A DNA stretch of 11,677 nt from Candidatus Methanolliviera sp. GoM_asphalt (GCA_902158745.1 CABGHH010000035.1:1-11677), one strand, 5' to 3'; shown: positions 1 through 7,275, counted from the stretch's first letter. Notes: generated by a model from the letters alone, not told the origin. A program made the numbers and translations.

Positions 1-450
1 TTGTACATGTCCATGTCTGCCTACAGTACATTTATTGGACTGAAGGGGTTTGCCAACTGGTTTATGGTTCAATATCAGGAGGAGATGATGCACGCCATGA
101 AGATATATGACTACATCAATGATCAGGGTGCACAGGTAAAGCTTATGGCGATCTCACAACTACCGACAGACTTTGAATCGCCTTTGGACATGTTTGAAAA
201 GACGCTGGATCACGAAAAGTTCGTTACAAAGTCCATCAATGGGCTAGTTGACCTTGCGATCAAAGAGAAGGACCATGCCACGAATATCTTTCTTCAATGG
301 TTTGTCACCGAACAGATCGAAGAAGAGGGCAACGACAACGATATCATCTCCAAGCTAAAACTTGTTGGGAGCGAGGGTAACGGATTGTTCATGCTTGATA
401 AGGAACTGACACAGAGGGTTTTTACACCGCCGGCGCAGATTACCGAGTGA
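1..450 (+). CDS. Ferritin, non-haem iron storage protein (5' end missing)
   Basis: Ferritin oxidises Fe(II) at a diiron site and stores the ferric mineral inside a 24-subunit cytoplasmic shell. The visible 149 residues match FtnA-type ferritins from helix A to the C-terminus. Numbered in this fragment, the ferroxidase ligands are E28 and H31 in the QEEMMHAMK stretch, E72 in HEKF, and Q105 and E108 in EQIEEE. All keep a constant offset of 22 from E. coli FtnA numbering. About 22 N-terminal residues, including the first ligand Glu of helix A, therefore lie outside the window. The TTG at base 1 is an internal leucine codon, not the start. The gene leads an oxygen-defence cluster on the same strand, which fits keeping free iron away from peroxide. 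It ends 58 bases before the rubredoxin gene and may be transcribed separately. Confidence 0.93.
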   Translation: MYMSMSAYSTFIGLKGFANWFMVQYQEEMMHAMKIYDYINDQGAQVKLMAISQLPTDFESPLDMFEKTLDHEKFVTKSINGLVDLAIKEKDHATNIFLQWFVTEQIEEEGNDNDIISKLKLVGSEGNGLFMLDKELTQRVFTPPAQITE

Positions 451-456
451 TTTTTG

Positions 457-500
457 GTTTTTAAAAAATTTAAAAACGGTCATATAAAAAATCAAAGAGG
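457..500 (+). promoter_or_regulatory. Probable promoter or operator and SD of the hrb-fprA-rbr-cat operon
   Basis: A perfect 9-base inverted repeat, GTTTTTAAA and TTTAAAAAC with a 3-base spacer, fills 457-477. Its right arm is also a plausible archaeal TATA element, about 35 bases before the hrb start. A Shine-Dalgarno-like AGAGG lies at 496-500, 8 bases before the ATG at 509. The same A/T-rich repeat could end the ferritin transcript. Promoter and operator roles are inferred from position only. Confidence 0.4.
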
Positions 501-508
501 CAATAAAA

Positions 509-1207
509 ATGGATTCAAAAGCCTTTCACAAAATCAGCTATGGACTCTATCTCATTTGCTCAAAAAAAGGCGATAAATTCAATGGGCAGATCGCTAACAC
601 GGTAATTCAGGTAACATCAGATCCTCCAAAGATAGCGGTGGCCATAAATAAGGAGAATCTAACCAACGAATTTATTAAGGAGAGTAAAGTTTTAACCGTC
701 TCAATTTTATCAAAAGAAGCGCCGATGAAGTTCATAGGTCATTTTGGCTTTAAATCGGGAAGAGAATTGGATAAATTTGAAGGTATGCACTATAAAGTTG
801 GCGTGACCGGAGCCCCGATAATCATAGAAAATTCGATAGCGTACTTGGAGGCAAAGGTCGTCGGTAGTTTAGACGTTGGCACGCACACCGTCTTCATCGG
901 AGAGGTAGTCGGGGCAGAGGTCATCGATGAATATGAGGAACCCATGACGTACGCCTACTATCACAAGGTAAAACGCGGTAGGTCGCCAAAGAACGCTCCG
1001 ACATATATAAAGGAAGAGAAAGAAGAAAAGAAGGAGGTTTTAAAGACGGCAAAATATAGATGTTCCGTCTGTGGGTATGTTTACAATCCGGAGAAAGGAG
1101 ATCCCGATTCTGGGATAGATCCTGGAACACCCTTTGAAGAGCTACCTGACGATTGGGTCTGCCCGGTCTGTGGCGTTGGAAAAGACCAGTTTAAAAAAGA
1201 GGCATAA
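509..1207 (+). CDS. hrb: High-molecular-weight rubredoxin (flavin reductase-rubredoxin fusion)
   Basis: This 232-residue fusion matches Hrb of acetogens, about 230 residues, which passes electrons from reduced pyridine nucleotide to the flavodiiron protein FprA. Residues 1 to about 160 are an FMN-binding flavin reductase-like domain of split-barrel type. A charged Lys/Glu linker at about 165-178 leads to a rubredoxin domain at 182-229. Its iron ligands are C185 and C188 (CSVCG) and C218 and C221 (CPVCG), with the usual DPDSGI and PDDWVCP signatures. The ATG at 509 has an AGAGG Shine-Dalgarno 8 bases upstream. The stop codon directly abuts the ATG of fprA, implying translational coupling. It probably supplies electrons to FprA for O2 (or NO) reduction in the cytoplasm. 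The in vivo donor, NAD(P)H or F420H2, cannot be told from sequence. Confidence 0.9.
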   Translation: MDSKAFHKISYGLYLICSKKGDKFNGQIANTVIQVTSDPPKIAVAINKENLTNEFIKESKVLTVSILSKEAPMKFIGHFGFKSGRELDKFEGMHYKVGVTGAPIIIENSIAYLEAKVVGSLDVGTHTVFIGEVVGAEVIDEYEEPMTYAYYHKVKRGRSPKNAPTYIKEEKEEKKEVLKTAKYRCSVCGYVYNPEKGDPDSGIDPGTPFEELPDDWVCPVCGVGKDQFKKEA

Positions 1208-2395
1208 ATGGGTGTATCCAGACAGATCAAACCAAATATTTACTCGGTAGGTGCGATAGATTGGGATAGAAGGTTATTCGATGAACTCATACCACTTCCT
1301 AATGGAACGAGCTATAACGCCTATCTGGTGAAAGGCAGTGAGAAGACAGCACTGATAGATACGGTGGACCCGGAGATGGAGGATGTGCTGATAAAAAATC
1401 TCGACCAACTTGGGGTTGAGAAGATAGATTATGTAATCGCCAATCACGCCGAGCAGGACCATTCTGGAATGTTACCACGGATGCTCGATCTCCATCCTGA
1501 AGCAAAGGTCTATTGCACGCCTAAGTGTAAGGATCTGCTGATGAATCTGCTCTTAATCCCTGAGAATAGGATCATAACGGTTAATGATCGGGAGACCTTA
1601 TCGTTGGGGGAGAAGACGCTCGAGTTCATTCACGCGCCATGGGTTCACTGGCCGGAGACGATGCTCACGTATATTAGAGAGGATAAGGTGCTTTTCCCAT
1701 GTGATTTTCTTGGTTCTCATCTGGCAACGAGCGATCTCTTTGTGACTGACGAGGAGAGGGTATACGAGGGGGCAAAGAGGTACTATGCGGAGATCATGAT
1801 GCCTTTTCGGACAATCATCAAGAAGGACCTGGAGAAGATAAAAGATCTGGAGATAGAGATAATCGCACCAAGTCATGGTCCAGCATATAACAAGCCAGAT
1901 TTTATTCTCGATGTATATAGGGAATGGACATCTGACGAGGTTAAGAACGAGGTGGTCATCCCTTATGTCTCAATGCACGGTAGCACAAAGAAGATGGTAG
2001 ATTACTTCGTGGACGCCTTAATTGAGAGAGAGATAACGGTAAAGCAGTTCAATTTGACCAAAACTGACACTGGAGAACTGGCGATGGCATTGGTAGATGC
2101 TGCCACGATCGTGATAGGTTCACCCATGGTCTTGGCCGGTCCGCATCCTGTTGTCATTTATGCGACTTACCTTGCGAACGCACTTAGACCAAAGGTAAAA
2201 TTTGCATCGATAATCGGTTCTTATGGATGGGGTGGAAGGCTGGTTGAGACGATCACGGGTATGATATCCAATCTAAAGGTGGAGCTGATAGAGCCTGTTA
2301 TCTCCAAAGGATATCCCAAAGAAGAGGATTTCAAGGCCCTGGATGGGTTGGCAGACGAGATTCTTAAAAAGCACAGGGAGGAAAAAATCATTTGA
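1208..2395 (+). CDS. fprA: Flavodiiron protein FprA (A-type flavoprotein, O2 or NO reductase)
   Basis: FprA proteins reduce O2 to water, and some reduce NO to N2O, at a non-haem diiron site next to FMN. In methanogens they act as F420H2 oxidase. The 395 residues have the two-domain core. A metallo-beta-lactamase-like domain spans about 1-245, with diiron ligands H80, E82, D84 and H85 (NHAEQDHSGM), H147, D166 and H223 (SHGP). A flavodoxin domain spans about 250-392, with the FMN phosphate loop SMHGSTKKM (255-263) and a GSYGWGG loop near 337-343. There is no rubredoxin domain of its own, but the gene immediately upstream, hrb, encodes one, with zero bases between stop and start. All diiron ligands are present, so it should be active. 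It probably acts as the terminal oxidase of a two-protein O2-scavenging chain. Confidence 0.95.
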   Translation: MGVSRQIKPNIYSVGAIDWDRRLFDELIPLPNGTSYNAYLVKGSEKTALIDTVDPEMEDVLIKNLDQLGVEKIDYVIANHAEQDHSGMLPRMLDLHPEAKVYCTPKCKDLLMNLLLIPENRIITVNDRETLSLGEKTLEFIHAPWVHWPETMLTYIREDKVLFPCDFLGSHLATSDLFVTDEERVYEGAKRYYAEIMMPFRTIIKKDLEKIKDLEIEIIAPSHGPAYNKPDFILDVYREWTSDEVKNEVVIPYVSMHGSTKKMVDYFVDALIEREITVKQFNLTKTDTGELAMALVDAATIVIGSPMVLAGPHPVVIYATYLANALRPKVKFASIIGSYGWGGRLVETITGMISNLKVELIEPVISKGYPKEEDFKALDGLADEILKKHREEKII

Positions 2396-2405
2396 GAGGG
2401 GTTAA

Positions 2406-2879
2406 ATGGGCACCTTCGACGTGAGCGAGATCTTTCAGTTTGCCATCGGAATCGAGGAAAATGGCGAGAAATTTTACCGTTATGCGGCTCAGATGACGGA
2501 AGATGGGGAGACGAAAGAGGCGTTTAATCGTCTTGCCGATGAGGAGATCGGGCATAAAAAGATATTTGAAGAGATGCTTTCAAAGATAGAGAAATATGAG
2601 CCGCCAGAAATTTACCCGGATGAATATTTTGCATATCTTCGTGCCTATGTAAATGATGCAGTCTTCACCAGAGAGATGCAGGAGAAGGAGTTACTCGCAG
2701 TCAAGGATACTTTCTCGGCGATAAAGTTTGCAATCCAACGAGAGCTGGATTCCATCCTCTATTATCAGGAGATAAAAAAATTCGTCACGAAGGATCAACA
2801 CGATCTGATCGATGGAATAATTAAGGAGGAGAGAGGACATTTCTTGAAGCTCTCGAAATTTTTAAAGAAGTTAGGATAG
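2406..2879 (+). CDS. Rubrerythrin-like diiron protein without rubredoxin domain
   Basis: The 157 residues form a ferritin-like four-helix bundle of the rubrerythrin family. These proteins typically reduce H2O2 at a diiron site in anaerobes. Visible ligand motifs are E18 and E21 in IEENGEKFY, E47-x-x-H50 (DEEIGH), E113 (QRELDS) and E142-x-x-H145 (EERGH). That is the expected set of one Glu plus two ExxH motifs and a bridging Glu. The C-terminal rubredoxin domain of classical rubrerythrin is absent, as in many archaeal and thermophilic short forms, so electrons must come from another carrier. The neighbouring Hrb is an obvious candidate, though this is inference. The gene starts 10 bases after fprA, with GAGGGG at 2396-2401 four bases before the ATG, so it is in the same operon. 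It could instead be a diiron protein of another function, but the context supports peroxide defence. Confidence 0.85.
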   Translation: MGTFDVSEIFQFAIGIEENGEKFYRYAAQMTEDGETKEAFNRLADEEIGHKKIFEEMLSKIEKYEPPEIYPDEYFAYLRAYVNDAVFTREMQEKELLAVKDTFSAIKFAIQRELDSILYYQEIKKFVTKDQHDLIDGIIKEERGHFLKLSKFLKKLG

Positions 2880-2899
2880 CGCGAAGGGAGAATTTGTAA

Positions 2900-2915
2900 G
2901 AGGTGAATCACCATA
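2900..2915 (+). promoter_or_regulatory. Strong Shine-Dalgarno followed by a candidate AUA start for catalase
   Basis: GAGGTGA at 2900-2906 is a near-perfect Shine-Dalgarno. Six bases later, at 2913-2915, lies ATA, in frame with catalase, and no ATG, GTG or TTG occurs between the in-frame stop at 2904 and the TTG at 2961. From ATA the protein gains 16 mostly charged residues before the conserved LTTNQGAP segment. Either AUA is used as a start, or an ATG has been lost or misread here. Confidence 0.5.
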
Positions 2916-2960
2916 TATAAAAAAGAAGAAGACGAATCCAAAGGTGAAGAAGTTAAGCAC

Positions 2961-4379
2961 TTGACGACCAATCAGGGTGCACCGGTTAAAGATAATCAGA
3001 ACTCCCTAACCGCCGGCGAGAGAGGACCAGTTCTTTTGGAGGACTACCAGTTAATAGAGAAGCTGGCCCATTTTGACCGGGAACGAGTTCCAGAACGCGT
3101 TGTGCATGCAAGGGGAACGGGTGCCCACGGATACTTCGAATCTTATGGTAACGTAAGTCAATACACGTATGCAAAATTTTTACAGGAGAAGGGTAAGCGC
3201 ACCCCCGTATTCGTTAGATTCTCCACGGTAATTCATTCAAAGGGATCTCCCGAGACTGCACGCGACCCGAGAGGATTTGCGGTCAAGTTCTACACCGAAG
3301 AGGGGAACTACGACATAGCGGGAAATGATCTGCCCGTCTTCTTCATCAGAGACGCGATAAAATTTCCCGATGTGATTCACTCGTTGAAACCTGATCCGGT
3401 GACCAATATACAGGATCCGATGAGATACTGGGACTTCTTCTCACAAACGCCGGAAGCTACGAATATGATCACATACCTCTGGTCAGATCTTGGAATACCG
3501 AAGGATCACAGACACATGAATGGTTTTGGTGTTAACACCTTTGTGTGGGTGAATGCCGAGGGAAAGAGGCGATACATCAAATACCATTGGATTACCAAGC
3601 AGGGTGTGGAAAGTTTGACCAGAAAGGAGGCGGAGGAGTTGGGTGGCAAAGACCCTCAGCATGCAACACGAGATCTGTATAATGCGATTGATAGGGGCGA
3701 TTATCCTGCATGGGAATTTTGTGTGCAACTGATGGATCCTGAAAAGGAGTCAGATCTGGACTTTGATCCGCTGGATGATACGAAGATCTGGCCCGAAGAT
3801 GAATTCCCGCTTTTACCCATCGGTAAGATGGTCTTGAACCGTAACCCTGAGAACTTCTTTGCCGAGGTGGAACAGGTCGCGTTTGCTCCTGCGGTCATGG
3901 TACCAGGAATAGAGCTTTCGGCCGATAAAATGTTGCAAGGACGTTTATTTTCCTACCCAGACACGCAACGCCATCGGATTGGAACCAACTATATGCAGAT
4001 CCCGATCAATCGCCCAAAGGTGGATGTAAGAAACAACCAGCGCGACGGTTATATGACTATGAATAAACAGTCCGGCCATATCAACTACGAACCAAGCAGT
4101 CTTCCTGACGCCTTAAAAGAATCGCCTCCTTATCCCGAATCTAAGACGAAGATTAGTGGAGAGATAGCGCGAAAGAAGATCTCTAAGACGAACGACTTTA
4201 GGCAGGCTGGAGTGCTTTACCGGAGCATGTCGAAGATTGATCAGGATCATCTGATAGATAATATCGTCGTTGAGCTTAAAGATGTTGATCGCCACATCCA
4301 GGAGAAGATGATTTCCTACTTTATGGAGGCGGATAAAGAGTACGGCGAACGCGTTTTAAATGGTATTGGGCTAAAGTAA
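2961..4379 (+). CDS. katA: Haem catalase (clade 3, small subunit)
   Basis: This monofunctional catalase dismutates H2O2 to water and O2. From the TTG at 2961 the product has 472 residues, close to the roughly 480 of small-subunit catalases. Visible signatures are the distal haem residues H49 (RVVHARG), S88 (RFSTV) and N122 (GNDLPVFF), and the proximal haem ligand Y332 in RLFSYPDTQRHR with R328 and R339. The FDP and EQVAFAP regions are also conserved. The TTG chosen here is the first standard start, but it encodes the Leu of the conserved LTTNQGAP segment. Homologues carry residues before that Leu, so the true start is probably upstream, at 2913. The gene sits 81 bases after the rubrerythrin-like gene on the same strand and completes the peroxide defence set. 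Monofunctional catalase is patchy among anaerobic archaea, so transfer from bacteria is plausible but not shown here. Confidence 0.95.
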   Translation: MTTNQGAPVKDNQNSLTAGERGPVLLEDYQLIEKLAHFDRERVPERVVHARGTGAHGYFESYGNVSQYTYAKFLQEKGKRTPVFVRFSTVIHSKGSPETARDPRGFAVKFYTEEGNYDIAGNDLPVFFIRDAIKFPDVIHSLKPDPVTNIQDPMRYWDFFSQTPEATNMITYLWSDLGIPKDHRHMNGFGVNTFVWVNAEGKRRYIKYHWITKQGVESLTRKEAEELGGKDPQHATRDLYNAIDRGDYPAWEFCVQLMDPEKESDLDFDPLDDTKIWPEDEFPLLPIGKMVLNRNPENFFAEVEQVAFAPAVMVPGIELSADKMLQGRLFSYPDTQRHRIGTNYMQIPINRPKVDVRNNQRDGYMTMNKQSGHINYEPSSLPDALKESPPYPESKTKISGEIARKKISKTNDFRQAGVLYRSMSKIDQDHLIDNIVVELKDVDRHIQEKMISYFMEADKEYGERVLNGIGLK

Positions 4380-4453
4380 AGATTTGGTGGGTCTGACGAC
4401 TCTTTGGTCATGTTTTTGATGGTGCTCACTCTTATAAACTCTCTGTAATTTAA
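4380..4453. other. Convergent intergenic region
   Basis: These 74 bases separate the ends of the catalase gene (plus strand) and the DUF4247-like gene (minus strand). I see only a short T-run at about 4412-4416 on the plus strand that could help end catalase transcription. There is no convincing hairpin. Confidence 0.4.
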
Positions 4454-5389
4454 TCACTTTACCCCACCAGGACCTCCACCGCCTCTAATTGTATATCCTG
4501 TGCCTCTTGGACTAAGAATAGGTCCTGATCCAGGGTAACCATATCTGTACGGTGCATAGTGTCCACCACCAACCCAAAAGAATATCCAAGGAAAATTTCT
4601 TCTTCTCTCCTCTAATTCGTGATCTGTGCCGTTTACTGTCTCATCATCGCTTCTAACCTCGAAGAAATCTTTTCGGAATGTTTCGTCTCTCTCCACTCTT
4701 TCTTTCAATGCGATCAATTCATTATATGATTTTCTTGCCTCTATGTTTACCTTTGCGTCCTCTGATCCACTCAACCTGTGTTGAGGATACTTTATGGCAT
4801 ATATAGTCCCCGCGAGTGGCGCAACATGCTCAACCATTGCTGTCTCTCCCGATTTAAATTTTACACCGCTCATTAGAGATACATAGTCGTTTGCTTCAAT
4901 GCGAATCTTATATACATCATCTTCATAATCGTCTGGCCCTGCTGATATACTAACATAATTGTTATGTCCATCAAAATACGTCGTAACATACACAATTATA
5001 TCGCCATTTACAGCCGAAAAAGATGAATATCCCCAGTGTTCCCATCCACCACTACTCTCTTTCTCTATCGCTGTTGTGACAAAACCTATCTCTTCTAACT
5101 TATCATGCACCGTTTCTGTAAGATTCCTCGCATCTTTTCCATATCTATACATTATCCCAGCAACACCATTTTCATATACTTTCTGTGATACATAATGATC
5201 TATTGAATCTTTGCCAAGTGTGTGATATCCTAGATATGAAGCCAAAGAAAGAGCTTGTTGTTGATCCTCTGTATAATTCTTTGGCGCAGAGAGGGAAGGA
5301 ATCATAAAAACGGTAACTATCGCTATGAATGCTATTATTGCCACCATACCTATTATAAGAACTATCGTATTTTTCGTCCCATCTTTCAT
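4454..5389 (-). CDS. Membrane-anchored protein with Gly-rich C-terminus (DUF4247-like)
   Basis: I cannot assign a biochemical role. The 311-residue product has a short positively charged start, one hydrophobic helix at about 8-30 (signal anchor), and then a mostly polar domain of about 240 residues, presumably outside the membrane. The tail at about 274-311 is rich in Gly, Tyr and Pro and ends GGGGPGGVK. A single anchor, an extracytoplasmic domain and a Gly/Tyr-rich tail resemble DUF4247 proteins, which occur beside PspA, DUF350 and DUF4178 genes in bacteria. That resemblance and the context are the basis for the call; the central domain I do not recognise. Its ATG overlaps the DUF350 stop by four bases (ATGA), making it the last gene of the six-gene minus-strand operon. 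No cysteine lipobox is seen, so it is not an obvious lipoprotein. Confidence 0.5.
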   Translation of the reverse strand: MKDGTKNTIVLIIGMVAIIAFIAIVTVFMIPSLSAPKNYTEDQQQALSLASYLGYHTLGKDSIDHYVSQKVYENGVAGIMYRYGKDARNLTETVHDKLEEIGFVTTAIEKESSGGWEHWGYSSFSAVNGDIIVYVTTYFDGHNNYVSISAGPDDYEDDVYKIRIEANDYVSLMSGVKFKSGETAMVEHVAPLAGTIYAIKYPQHRLSGSEDAKVNIEARKSYNELIALKERVERDETFRKDFFEVRSDDETVNGTDHELEERRRNFPWIFFWVGGGHYAPYRYGYPGSGPILSPRGTGYTIRGGGGPGGVK

Positions 5390-5826
5390 GTCATTATCAC
5401 TGCCATTGCAACTACCGAAACTGCAACGTATAAAATACCAGAGAATATACCTGATGCAATGTTGTTATTGCTTATCTCCTCCTGTAATTCTACCTTTGGC
5501 ACCAATAATTTATCAAACCCGAAGAAGAATAGGGTTGCAACGAGCGAAGTTGCTATGCTCCATCCAATCGTTAGAACTATATCATATAAGAGTGAGCCTG
5601 CTCCTGGTGAGATGATCGTTGCTCCAACTACCAAACCTATACCAAGTAGCATCAAACCGAAGAATATCGAAACTGCGATATTTCTCTTTTCTATCGCCTC
5701 TTGCAGATCAAATTTTCTGAAGATGAAAAAATCATAAAATTTAACCAATAGCATACTTATACCTATACCTATCACCAACCATAAGAGTGCCATTCCAATC
5801 GTTTCTATTATATTTATATCTGCCAT
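5386..5826 (-). CDS. DUF350 family membrane protein (four helices, internal repeat)
   Basis: This 146-residue protein has four hydrophobic helices, at about 6-30, 48-70, 80-104 and 123-145. It consists of two DUF350 units. Each has a short amphipathic segment leading into the next helix: residues 38-57 contain FDLQEAI and end SIFFG, and 111-130 contain VELQEEI and end GIFSG. The two segments align without gaps, which shows an internal duplication. DUF350 includes E. coli YjfL; its biochemical function is not established, and these genes are repeatedly found near pspA-like genes. The start ATG at 5826 is one base after the SpeD stop and has GAAGG upstream inside the speD-like gene. The protein should sit in the cytoplasmic membrane and could be the membrane partner of the PspA-like protein encoded upstream. 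That partnership is inference. Confidence 0.85.
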   Translation of the reverse strand: MADINIIETIGMALLWLVIGIGISMLLVKFYDFFIFRKFDLQEAIEKRNIAVSIFFGLMLLGIGLVVGATIISPGAGSLLYDIVLTIGWSIATSLVATLFFFGFDKLLVPKVELQEEISNNNIASGIFSGILYVAVSVVAMAVIMT

Positions 5827-5827
5827 T

Positions 5828-6169
5828 TTAGTTGCCTTCTATCATCTTATCAAAGATAATCTCTGTTATACCACCCAACATATCTTCCATTATATCTAGA
5901 ACAATCTTTGCATCCTTCTGCCCGCACGAGATCACATCCACCAGCATCAACTTCTCTTCCGGATACGTGTCAATGGCAATATGACTCTCAGAGAGCAATG
6001 CAACCGTGGTAAGCCCCTGAGGTGTGAACTTATGGCTTACTGTCTTCAGTAAAGTCAAATCCATCAACTTCACTGTTCTCTCTATCATTACTTGCATAAA
6101 ATTAGCATCTTCCATCTTTTCAAGATCGCAATCTCTTATTATCCCCATAATAGCTTGAACCCTTACCAT
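5828..6169 (-). CDS. SpeD-like S-adenosylmethionine decarboxylase family protein
   Basis: Prokaryotic SpeD is a small pyruvoyl enzyme that decarboxylates S-adenosylmethionine for spermidine synthesis. It cleaves itself before a Ser to form the pyruvoyl group. From the ATG at 6169 the product has 113 residues, the usual precursor size. Signatures are SHKFTPQG (about 45-52), the cleavage motif E61-S62-H63 and YPE at 69-71, and C82 in VISCG. Against Thermotoga SpeD the pyruvoyl Ser (S63) and catalytic Cys (C83) are kept. Processing His68 is replaced by D67, and Ser55 by T54. It may be slow, inactive, or act on another substrate; SpeD paralogues that decarboxylate arginine are known in Crenarchaeota. 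A GTG at 6178 is possible, but GGGTGA five bases before the ATG favours 6169. No spermidine synthase gene is in the window. Confidence 0.85.
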   Translation of the reverse strand: MVRVQAIMGIIRDCDLEKMEDANFMQVMIERTVKLMDLTLLKTVSHKFTPQGLTTVALLSESHIAIDTYPEEKLMLVDVISCGQKDAKIVLDIMEDMLGGITEIIFDKMIEGN

Positions 6170-6174
6170 TTTAT

Positions 6175-6519
6175 TCACCCTGGAACCAGACCTTCACCCT
6201 TAAACAATAAGATTGCCTCCTTGTAATCCAGATCCTCAGGCGGGAGTATCATATCAGGCTTTGGAAATACCTCATCTTCATTCAGGACCCTATCTATCTC
6301 AATCTCTTCACCCACGAGAAGCCCTCTTGACCGTATCATCTCAAATATCTTCGGGTAAAGTTCATTAAATTTCTCTTCTGTAAGACTTTTTGTATCATTA
6401 AGAGCCGCCAGCTCGTTGTCTGGTTCATTTATCCCATCCAATATCTCTTCTTTCTTCTCATCTAAAAACGCCCATGTTCCACCGCCAGAGATACCTATCA
6501 AGAAGTATTCGCGCGACAT
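6175..6519 (-). CDS. Uncharacterised 114-residue protein of the PspA operon
   Basis: I do not recognise this protein. From the ATG at 6519 it has 114 residues and no signal peptide or membrane helix, so it should be cytoplasmic. It is acidic, with a hydrophobic N-terminal strand ending in a Gly-rich loop (YFLIGISGGGTW, 5-16). A probable helix follows at about 46-67, then an acidic Pro-containing stretch near 85-98. It does not resemble E. coli YjfI (DUF2170), which occupies a similar place in some bacterial pspA-like operons. A GTG at 6528, right after the PspA stop, would add three residues; either start keeps it coupled to pspA. Its stop overlaps the alternative GTG of the SpeD-like gene. 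The tight packing implies it is made with PspA, SpeD and DUF350 and may be a partner of one of them. Confidence 0.8.
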   Translation of the reverse strand: MSREYFLIGISGGGTWAFLDEKKEEILDGINEPDNELAALNDTKSLTEEKFNELYPKIFEMIRSRGLLVGEEIEIDRVLNEDEVFPKPDMILPPEDLDYKEAILLFKGEGLVPG

Positions 6520-6528
6520 ACCTATCAC

Positions 6529-7275
6529 TTATTTCTCTTTTATCTCCTCATCCAGAGATGAGATTGCCTGCTCAATATTCAGCTCTTTCTCGATATCGCT
6601 CATATTCATATCACTAATCTCCACACCGGTAACGAGTTCTGCCGATGCTTCTGCTCTTGCTTCTTCCATCTTAACCTTCTCCGCCATACGTTGCATCGTT
6701 AAATCAGTATCACTAATCTCTCCATCTATTCCAGAGATCGCATCATTAACCCTTGTACTTGCCTTTGCCATCGCATAATCAGCCTTCAGATCTGCTCGTT
6801 TGTCTGCAAATCTTTGAATCTTTGCGCTCAAATCTATCTGTTTATCCTTAAGTGTTCTCACCTTCTTCTCCATAGTGGAGACTGACTGTTGGAGTGTGGG
6901 TATCCTTTCTTTCGTTCTATTCTCTTCCTCTAACAGTTGTGTTGCCGCATTATTCAGCTCTTCTATCTGCATCTCCCCTCTATCTCTCTTCTTCCCCTCT
7001 AAGTCATCAATCTTCGATTCCAGTGCCAGCGCTCTTTTTCTGTACCCTAATGCCTTATTGTGCACAGATGCTACTTTCTTCTGCGCTTCGTTTAATTCTC
7101 TCTTTTTCAGGTTCTTCGCAGCTATCGAATCTCTTACCGCAAGATCTACTCTCTTCTTCTCTTCAAGTAATTTCTCGTAGGCATAATCAACTTGCTCTGC
7201 CGGGTCTTCAAATCTCTCTATCAATTTACTCGCCTTTGCTTTAGCCACGTTTGAAAACCTATCAATCAATCCCAT
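6529..7275 (-). CDS. PspA/IM30 family coiled-coil membrane-remodelling protein
   Basis: PspA/IM30 proteins belong to the ESCRT-III superfamily. They bind the inner face of the membrane, form oligomers and protect or reshape it under stress. The 248-residue product starts MGLIDRF, the usual amphipathic helix 0 of the family, followed by FEDPAEQ (22-28), matching the conserved DPE region. Long, highly charged coiled-coil helices follow to about residue 190, and the acidic C-terminal part is of bacterial PspA length. The ATG at 7275 was chosen because it gives the family N-terminus and has GGGGT about 8 bases upstream. A TTG at 7290 would overlap DUF4178 by 10 bases. No pspF, pspB or pspC gene is nearby. 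The partners here are DUF4178, SpeD and DUF350, as in the E. coli yjf-type neighbourhood rather than the classical psp operon. Confidence 0.9.
   Translation of the reverse strand: MGLIDRFSNVAKAKASKLIERFEDPAEQVDYAYEKLLEEKKRVDLAVRDSIAAKNLKKRELNEAQKKVASVHNKALGYRKRALALESKIDDLEGKKRDRGEMQIEELNNAATQLLEEENRTKERIPTLQQSVSTMEKKVRTLKDKQIDLSAKIQRFADKRADLKADYAMAKASTRVNDAISGIDGEISDTDLTMQRMAEKVKMEEARAEASAELVTGVEISDMNMSDIEKELNIEQAISSLDEEIKEK

Noticed and set aside
1..450. Ferritin starting at the TTG at base 1
   Set aside because: Conserved ferroxidase residues have a constant offset of 22 from E. coli FtnA, so the N-terminus with helix A is cut off by the window edge.
4959..5737. Open frames on the plus strand opposite the DUF4247-like and DUF350 genes
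   Set aside because: They are antisense to well-supported overlapping genes, lack Shine-Dalgarno sites and have no recognisable composition or motif.
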